Positions 1 to 6,121 of a stretch of 6,121 nucleotides of DNA are shown here, in pieces; position 1 is the first letter of the stretch; the number at the start of each line of letters is the position of its first letter. The translations under genes were made by a program, and so were the position numbers. Below the pieces are notes generated by a model. It had not been told where the DNA came from, did not search any database, and saw only the letters and a list, made by a program, of their open reading frames with translations. The stretch covers positions 1-6,121 of the forward strand of contig CAZCPY010000167.1 in NCBI GenBank assembly GCA_964499865.1, given 5' to 3'. The DNA comes from JANOGU01 sp964499865. Lineage in GTDB: Bacteria; Pseudomonadota; Alphaproteobacteria; Rhodobacterales; Rhodobacteraceae.

Positions 1-870
1 CGCACGCTGACCTTCCTGATGTTCACCGACTACGGCATGCCGGTGACCTTCTACAACGACCACTACGACCTGCTCCTGTCGCAGGACTACCTCTTCGCCC
101 GCAAGATCAGCGCCGACGCGATGGAGCTCAAGGCGCGCCTCGGCCAGCTTTACGCCGCGACCGGCATCCGCTTTCCGGTGTCGAACGAGGGGCGCAGCCT
201 GTTCCAGTTCCTGACCGGACGCGGCCGCATCGGGCGGCGCTTCGCGCCCCGGTTCTGGGAAACGGAATCCTCGCTCGGCCGCGAGCGCACGCTGCTGATG
301 GTGATCTGCAAGAAATGGCACATCGCCAAGCGGCTGGTCGAACGGGTCAGGCAGGAGACGAACTTCCCGGCGGTCGACTACATCTTCAACGAGGGCTCGG
401 CCTGGCTGCCCGACCTGGGCGGCATCCAGTCGACGCTGGAAAAGCGCACCCGCCACCGCCGGGCGCTGGTCAGGATGCTGTTCGACTACTGGGGCACCGA
501 TCACCTGGTCTGCTGCATCGACCCCGCCAACGTCGACCTGATGCGCGACTTCGCCTCCGACAAGGCGCGCACGCGGTTCCTCGAGGTGGAGTGCGACTTC
601 ACCGACGACTACCTGATCGGCCATGCCCGCCGCGTCGGCCTGGCCGGCGAGCGCACCCCGCAGGAGACGCTGGACCGCCTGCTGCCGACGATCCGCTATG
701 ACGTGAGGTTCGAATCCGACCGCATCCGGGACGCCGATTTCGCGGGCTTGTTCCGCATGCGCCAGTCGGGCACGGTCGAGGAGAACACGGTCGCGCTGAC
801 GGGCTTCCTCGGCCTGCCCGCCGACCGCGCGCGCAAGATCGCCGAAACCGAACACCTGTTTGCGGACTGA
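1..870 (+). CDS. Core-2/I-branching (GT14-like) glycosyltransferase with DUF5928-type C-terminal extension, 5' end missing
   Basis: The frame is open from base 1 and encodes 289 residues to a TGA stop, so the gene starts outside the window. ATG 19 is internal, because the residues before it (RTLTFL) continue the same conserved stretch. The visible N-terminus matches the end of a core-2/I-branching beta-1,6-N-acetylglucosaminyltransferase domain: TDYGMPVTFYNDHYDLL, then LFARKIS at about residues 31-37, which resembles the FARKF/D motif closing GT14 domains. The following 230 or so residues are a soluble, charged extension with no membrane segments, like the DUF5928 region I recall fused to this enzyme in Rhodobacterales. 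It includes GRGRIGRRFAPRFWETE and a DDYLIGHARRVGLAGE stretch. Full-length relatives are about 550 residues, so roughly half is visible. Such enzymes transfer a sugar onto a glycan or surface polymer, but the acceptor cannot be read here. The family call is fairly sure; the substrate and the exact DUF number are not. Confidence 0.8.
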   Translation, partial: RTLTFLMFTDYGMPVTFYNDHYDLLLSQDYLFARKISADAMELKARLGQLYAATGIRFPVSNEGRSLFQFLTGRGRIGRRFAPRFWETESSLGRERTLLMVICKKWHIAKRLVERVRQETNFPAVDYIFNEGSAWLPDLGGIQSTLEKRTRHRRALVRMLFDYWGTDHLVCCIDPANVDLMRDFASDKARTRFLEVECDFTDDYLIGHARRVGLAGERTPQETLDRLLPTIRYDVRFESDRIRDADFAGLFRMRQSGTVEENTVALTGFLGLPADRARKIAETEHLFAD

Positions 871-875
871 GGATC

Positions 876-1241
876 ATGGCCCGGACCTACGACCCCACCA
901 ACATCTTCGCCCGCATCCTGCGCGGCGAAATTCCCAACCGCACGGTGCTGGAAACGGCGCGGACGCTGGCCTTCCACGACATCCGGCCGCAGGCGCCCGT
1001 GCATGTGCTGGTGATCCCCAAGGGCGCTTACGTCGACTTCGCCCATTTCGCGGCCGAGGCCAGCGCGGAGGAGCTGGTCGATTTCCACCGGACCGCGGCG
1101 CAGGTCTGCGCGATGCTGGACCTGTCGCAGGGGTATCGTGGCATCACCAACGCAGGAAGCCACGGCATGCAGGAGGTGCCGCACTACCACCTGCACCTGC
1201 TGGGCGGCCGGGTGCTGGGGCGGCTGGTCGATCCCGGCTGA
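876..1241 (+). CDS. HIT-family (histidine triad, HINT-like) nucleotide-binding protein
   Basis: This 121-residue protein has the whole HIT fold in order. An N-terminal NIFARILRGEIPNRTVLE segment is followed by AFHDIRPQAPVHVLVIPKG (about 32-50), typical of HINT proteins. The C-terminal block TNAGSHGMQEVPHYHLHLLG (91-110) contains the H-x-H-x-H triad at H103, H105 and H107. By analogy with Hint1, the middle histidine H105 is the nucleophile and H103/H107 assist. Family members are cytoplasmic dimers that hydrolyse nucleoside phosphoramidates or acyl-adenylates; the natural substrate is usually unknown. Length is normal for the family. The first position between the histidines is Tyr, where relatives commonly have Leu or Val. 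The ATG is preceded by AGGA (870-873), which begins at the last base of the upstream TGA stop, so translation is probably coupled to the glycosyltransferase gene. No functional link between the two is evident. Confidence 0.93.
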   Translation: MARTYDPTNIFARILRGEIPNRTVLETARTLAFHDIRPQAPVHVLVIPKGAYVDFAHFAAEASAEELVDFHRTAAQVCAMLDLSQGYRGITNAGSHGMQEVPHYHLHLLGGRVLGRLVDPG

Positions 1242-1274
1242 AGGCGCAGCTTCCGGGTCGTGTTGCCCGGCGTG

Positions 1275-1312
1275 CCCGGGACATTCCGGGGGCGCACCGC
1301 CAGGGAGCGCCC
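1275..1312 (+). promoter_or_regulatory. Two mutually exclusive GC-rich hairpins ahead of the DUF1203 start
   Basis: CCCGG (1275-1279) can pair with CCGGG (1286-1290) across a 6-base loop. Alternatively GGGCGC (1290-1295) pairs perfectly with GCGCCC (1307-1312), leaving most of the AGGGAG ribosome binding site in an 11-base loop two bases before the ATG at 1315. The two share base 1290. There is no T-tract, so neither looks like a factor-independent terminator for the HIT gene. Short GC stems arise often by chance in DNA of this composition, so a regulatory role is only a possibility. Confidence 0.2.
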
Positions 1313-1314
1313 AG

Positions 1315-1693
1315 ATGCCCATCCGCTTCACCCCCCTGCCCACGCCGGAGGTCCGTGCGCTTCAGGCCGGAGGCCCCGACGCTCATGGCCTGACGCCCGA
1401 ACGCCGGGTCGCGGAAGCCGCGGGCATCCCCTGCCGCCGTTGCCTGGGCTTGATCCCCGATGGCGCGCCGATGCCGGTGCCGGCGCACCGGCCGTTTCCG
1501 ACGCTGCAACCCCACGCGGAAACCGGGCCGGTCTTCCGTTGCGCCGACCCCTGCGCGGCCGGTGGCGGGGCAAGGCCTCCGGCGATGCCGAATTCGCCCG
1601 ACCACATCGTCCAGGGCTACCGGCACGATGACCGCATCGTCCGGGGCACCGGCGCGGAATACCTGCAACCGGGTCAGGATCGACAGGGGCTGA
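1315..1693 (+). pseudogene. DUF1203 family protein, apparently disrupted by an internal deletion and frameshift
   Basis: Translation from ATG 1315 (AGGGAG ribosome binding site at 1302-1307, 7-base spacer) gives a convincing DUF1203 N-terminus. Segments such as RFTPLPTPEVRALQAGGPDA, TPERRV and PCRRCLGLIPDGAPM (C40, C43) are followed by RPFPTLQPHAETGPVFRCAD (C76, C80) and GYRHDDRIVRGTG ending near 1653. In family members I recall, about 40 more residues follow and end in a cysteine-containing tail resembling RSxxNNCxQxRIDR. Here that tail appears at once, but in the next frame: RNTCNRVRIDRG and a TGA at 1691-1693. About 25-30 codons therefore seem to be missing, with a change of frame. Read without correction, the original frame runs to a TGA at 1774-1776 (153 residues) through repeat DNA, giving a low-complexity tail (GLRRLGGAPHHDWRLP, then SPSRGGDGGGGFH). 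DUF1203 function is unknown. The cysteine pairs hint at metal or redox chemistry, which is inference. A sequencing error alone would not explain the missing codons. Confidence 0.72.
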
Positions 1694-1726
1694 GACGCCT
1701 CGGGGGCGCACCCCACCATGACTGGC

Positions 1727-1770
1727 GCCTCCCCTCCCCCTCGCGGGGAGGGGATGGGGGAGGGGGGTTC
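1727..1770 (+). repeat. REP-like GC-rich palindromic element, copy 1
   Basis: A perfect 10-bp stem, TCCCCTCCCC (1730-1739) with GGGGAGGGGA (1745-1754), closes a CTCGC loop and is followed by a purine-rich arm, TGGGGGAGGGGGGTTC. The same arrangement occurs reversed in copy 2 (1787-1829). Elements with this CCTCG(C/T)GGGGAGGG core are scattered through intergenic DNA of many alphaproteobacteria. This copy lies past the tail of the DUF1203 remnant and is followed by the convergent DUF1223 gene. The G-rich arm has four or more runs of at least three G, so a G-quadruplex is conceivable. Confidence 0.75.
1730..1754. terminator. Possible bidirectional terminator hairpin between convergent genes
   Basis: The 10-bp GC-rich stem of repeat copy 1 lies between the end of the plus-strand genes and the stop of the minus-strand DUF1223 gene (1858). 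That is where a bidirectional terminator would be expected. No T-tract follows on either strand, so intrinsic termination of the standard kind is not supported. The stem could instead block exonucleases or act together with Rho. Confidence 0.3.
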
Positions 1771-1786
1771 CACTGACGGGATGGGC

Positions 1787-1829
1787 GCTCCCCCCCACCC
1801 CGGCCCTCCCCCACGAGGGGGGCGGGAAG
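1787..1829 (-). repeat. REP-like GC-rich palindromic element, copy 2 (inverted)
   Basis: Read on the minus strand, this stretch aligns with copy 1: a C-rich arm, a CTCGT loop, a GGGGGAGGG arm and then a G-rich GGGGTGGGGGGGAG tail. The hairpin is CCCCC (1808-1812) with GGGGG (1817-1821) around an ACGA loop, extended by a G-T pair and a CCC/GGG step (1804-1806 with 1824-1826) past one bulged base. It is less perfect than copy 1. Together the two copies form an inverted pair with a spacer of about 16 bases, like the bacterial interspersed mosaic elements built from REP units. Confidence 0.7.
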
Positions 1830-1857
1830 CGCCGGATTCCGATGGATCGGCGCCGCC

Positions 1858-2586
1858 CTAGCGCAGCGCGGCAGCGGCCAGGATCCTGCCCATCCCGGCT
1901 TCCTGCAGGATCACCACCGCCTTGTCGGTGCCTTGCACCGCGGCCTCGGTCTCGAAGGGTGCGGTGGCGGTCCAGTCGGCGAGGCGCGACCAGTCGGTCA
2001 CGATGTTGGTATAGTCGAAGCGGTGGCCCGCATTCTCGCCCCGTTCGATCTCGCCCGAGACGCTTGGCCGGTAGCGCACCAGCTGGACCCGGATCACCCG
2101 GTCGGACGGCGGCACCGCCTCGGCCCGGATCACCAGCCGGTCACCGTCGCGCCGCACCGTCAGGCGCACCGACTGGCCTGCCGCCATGTGGCGCGCAATC
2201 GCCGCGGCAACCTCGCCCGGCTTGGTGCCGACCAGCACGTCGCTGCCCCCCACCACCATCTGCGGGGTGAACAGCATCTTCGAGCGCTTGGCCTTGGCGT
2301 AGGCCTTCTGCCGGTCGGTGTACTGGGGCCGCGCGAATTCGTCCTGCCAGCCCAGGTAGTCCCAGTAGTCCACATGCAGCGCCAGCGGGATCACGCCGGG
2401 GTCCTGCGCCAGGTCCGCCAGCAGCGCGTCGGCGGGCGGGCAGGACGAACAGCCCTGCGAGGAGTAAAGTTCGACCACCACGCCAGGCACCGCGTCCTGC
2501 GCAAGCGCGGGCCGCGGCAGGGCCAGACCAAGGGCCAGACCGAATGCCAGAGCGGCGACACGCGCGATGGTGCGGAAACTCCCCAT
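1858..2586 (-). CDS. Secreted thioredoxin-like DUF1223 family protein
   Basis: The protein has 242 residues from the ATG at 2586 to a TAG at 1858-1860. It begins with a clear Sec signal peptide: MGSFRTIAR, a hydrophobic core VAALAFGLALGLAL, and a likely cut after ALA (about residue 29). The mature part opens with VVVELYSSQGCSSCPPADAL, a thioredoxin-fold redox motif with C46-S-S-C49. The conserved block HVDYWDYLGWQDEFARPQYT (71-90) and TPQMVVGG (107-114) follow, where T107-P108 fits the cis-proline position opposite the CxxC. These features define DUF1223, whose substrate is unknown; a periplasmic thiol-disulfide role is inferred. The frame stays open upstream to an ATG at 2763, but starting there would bury the signal peptide behind 59 unrelated residues, so 2586 is preferred. 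The start has only a weak GGA site. The gene is divergent from acnA and convergent with the DUF1203 remnant. Confidence 0.9.
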   Translation of the reverse strand: MGSFRTIARVAALAFGLALGLALPRPALAQDAVPGVVVELYSSQGCSSCPPADALLADLAQDPGVIPLALHVDYWDYLGWQDEFARPQYTDRQKAYAKAKRSKMLFTPQMVVGGSDVLVGTKPGEVAAAIARHMAAGQSVRLTVRRDGDRLVIRAEAVPPSDRVIRVQLVRYRPSVSGEIERGENAGHRFDYTNIVTDWSRLADWTATAPFETEAAVQGTDKAVVILQEAGMGRILAAAALR

Positions 2587-2676
2587 GTGGTCCGGGCTAG
2601 CGCAGCGGGCCGGGCCCTGCCAATCAAGGTTTTGCGAGAAGCCCGCGGCTGTGGCGCGCGGGTCTCTGGACTTTTC

Positions 2677-2692
2677 GTATACCATTGCATAC
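2677..2692. promoter_or_regulatory. Candidate regulator-binding palindrome upstream of acnA
   Basis: GTATACCATTGCATAC is a hyphenated palindrome with 6 of 8 positions paired, sitting in the AT-rich island of the divergent region about 118 bases before the acnA ATG. The right half, TTGCATACAA (2686-2695), resembles operators of FadR-subfamily GntR regulators, which often contain TTGTATACAA-like sequence. It overlaps the only plausible promoter elements, as a repressor site would. The assignment rests on pattern alone, and the regulator is not in this window unless the neighbouring LysR binds it. Confidence 0.4.
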
Positions 2693-2763
2693 AAACCCGC
2701 CGACTCTGTCGCCACCCGACCGCCTTGCGGCAGTGAAGGCCCCGCGCCAGAGTAGGACGCCAA

Positions 2764-2793
2764 CGCCCCACGCCAAACCGCCCCACGCTACAC
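2764..2793 (+). repeat. Short C-rich direct repeat in the acnA leader
   Basis: Two adjacent 15-base units, CGCCCCACGCCAAAC (2764-2778) and CGCCCCACGCTACAC (2779-2793), match at 13 of 15 positions. A third partial unit (CGCC) precedes the ribosome binding site. The stretch is rich in C and poor in G on the transcript strand. It is probably a small slippage duplication. Confidence 0.6.
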
Positions 2794-2797
2794 CGCC

Positions 2798-2803
2798 AAG
2801 GAG
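2798..2803 (+). promoter_or_regulatory. Strong ribosome binding site of acnA
   Basis: AAGGAG lies 6 bases before the ATG at 2810. It is the strongest ribosome binding site in the window, and it fixes the acnA start. Confidence 0.85.
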
Positions 2804-2809
2804 CGCGCC

Positions 2810-5503
<2,694 letters not shown>

Positions 5504-5507
5504 GCGC

Positions 5508-6110
5508 TTGGAAAACTGGGACGAAATACGCACCGCCTACGAGGTCGCCCGGGCCGGCACCGTGTCCGGCGCGGCCGAGGCGCTGGGCGTGCACCATGCC
5601 ACCGTGATCCGCCACATCGACGCGCTGGAACGGCGGCTGGGGGCGCGCCTGTTCCAGCGCCACGCCCGCGGCTACACGCCGACCGAGGCGGGCCGCGACC
5701 TGCTGGCGGTGGGCCAGGTCACCGCCGACCAGTTCGCGCAGCTTGCCAGCCGCATCCGCGGACAGGGCGAGACCGTCTCGGGCGAACTGGTGGTGACCTC
5801 GATCGCGGGGCTTGCACCCTTGCTGGTGCCGGTGATCGCGGCCTTCCAGTCCGACCACCCGGGGCTTGTGCTGCGCTACCTGACCGACTTCCGCCTGTTC
5901 CGGCTGGACTTCGGCGAAGCGCATGTGGCCATCCGCGCGGGCGCCGTGCCGTCAGAGCCCGACAACGTCGTGCAGCCCTTCGTGCGGATGCGCAACGCGC
6001 TTTACGCCAGCAGCGCCTATGTGGCCGAGATGGGCCGCCCCGCGACCGAGGCCGACTTTGCCGGCCACCGGTTCCTCTCATGTTCGTTTGTCAAGATTTT
6101 CGCGCGATGA
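5508..6110 (+). pseudogene. LysR-type transcriptional regulator, 3' third lost at a probable insertion junction
   Basis: From a TTG start, MENWDEIRTAYEVARAGTVS opens a typical LysR winged helix-turn-helix (about residues 3-62; helices GAAEALGV and HHATVIRHIDALERRLG, wing LFQRHARGYTPTEAG). A linker helix (about 63-90) and the start of the effector-binding domain follow (GELVVTSIAGLAPLLVPVIA, 92-111; DVAIR-like HVAIRAGAVP, 139-148). LysR-like sequence continues through AGHRFLS (S191, base 6080). It then changes to CSFVKIFAR and stops at 6108-6110, giving 200 residues where the family has about 290-300. The lost part is the rest of the effector domain, so ligand response is probably gone even if DNA binding survives. 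The TTG is chosen because homologues I recall begin M-[DE]-NWDEIRTA and no ATG precedes it in frame. It has no clear ribosome binding site, so translation likely depends on acnA. It may have regulated acnA or a gene beyond the window. Confidence 0.75.
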
Positions 6111-6121
6111 TCTGATCCGGC
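6081..6121. mobile_element. Probable terminus of an insertion sequence (family not identified), cut by the window edge
   Basis: At 6081 the sequence switches from LysR-coding DNA to TGTTCGTTTGTCAAGATTTT, clearly more AT-rich than anything in the flanking genes. The TG(T) start is shared by termini of several families (IS3, IS21, IS481 among them). The switch falls exactly at a codon boundary after the conserved HRFLS of the LysR protein. No inverted-repeat partner, target duplication or transposase is visible in the remaining 41 bases, so this is inferred from the broken gene and the composition change. Confidence 0.45.

Larger units (their letters stand above)
2587..2809. promoter_or_regulatory. 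Divergent promoter region between the DUF1223 gene and acnA
   Basis: These 223 bases must hold the promoters of both flanking genes. The stretch around 2671-2694 is the only AT-rich island. No confident -35/-10 pair is visible. The best plus-strand candidate is TGGACT (2667-2672) with CATACA (2688-2693), 15 bases apart, which is weak. A CCCGCG/CGCGGG hairpin (2642-2647 with 2657-2662) lies on the DUF1223 side. The acnA transcript would have a leader of roughly 100 bases if it starts near the island. Confidence 0.45.

Noticed and set aside
1144..1773. Minus-strand open frames across the HIT/DUF1203 region
   Set aside because: They are rich in Arg, Pro, Gly and Ala and show no domain. The plus strand carries recognisable HIT and DUF1203 sequence over the same bases.
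2587..2763. A 59-residue N-terminal extension of the DUF1223 protein
   Set aside because: The frame is open, but the extension has no family similarity that I recognise. It would place a good signal peptide in the interior and would run through the AT-rich promoter island.

Overview
The window is a very GC-rich piece of bacterial chromosome. Gene content and protein sequence point to an alphaproteobacterium of the Rhodobacterales (Rhodobacter/Paracoccus-like). The signs are a GT14-type glycosyltransferase with a long C-terminal extension typical of that order, a Rhodobacterales-style DUF1203 protein, a DUF1223 protein beside aconitase, and dispersed palindromic repeats with a CCCCTC-GCGGGGAGGG core. 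This placement rests on recalled family sequences, not on a search.

Layout, left to right. (1) 1-870 (+): the 3' part of a core-2/I-branching-type glycosyltransferase, cut by the left edge. (2) 876-1241 (+): a complete small HIT-family protein whose ribosome binding site overlaps the preceding stop codon, so it is probably co-transcribed with (1). (3) 1315-1693 (+): a DUF1203 gene that appears damaged. Its C-terminal signature survives in a different frame from the rest, which points to an internal deletion. (4) 1727-1829: an inverted pair of REP-like GC-rich palindromes between convergent genes. (5) 1858-2586 (-): a secreted thioredoxin-like DUF1223 protein. (6) 2587-2809: a divergent intergenic region with a hyphenated palindrome and a short C-rich tandem repeat. 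(7) 2810-5503 (+): acnA, a full-length aconitase with all iron-sulfur ligands. (8) 5508-6110 (+): the 5' two thirds of a LysR-type regulator, starting 4 bases after acnA with a TTG codon. Its LysR-like sequence stops at base 6080. (9) 6081-6121: compositionally different sequence beginning with TGT, probably the end of an insertion sequence.

Functionally this is mostly housekeeping. AcnA runs the citrate-to-isocitrate step of the TCA cycle, and the other genes are accessory functions that need not act together. I see no CRISPR array, tRNA, rRNA, toxin-antitoxin, phage or defence module, and no evidence of an undescribed multi-gene system. The items most worth a second look are the two damaged genes (DUF1203 and LysR), the suspected insertion junction at 6080/6081, the inverted repeat pair and the palindrome upstream of acnA.
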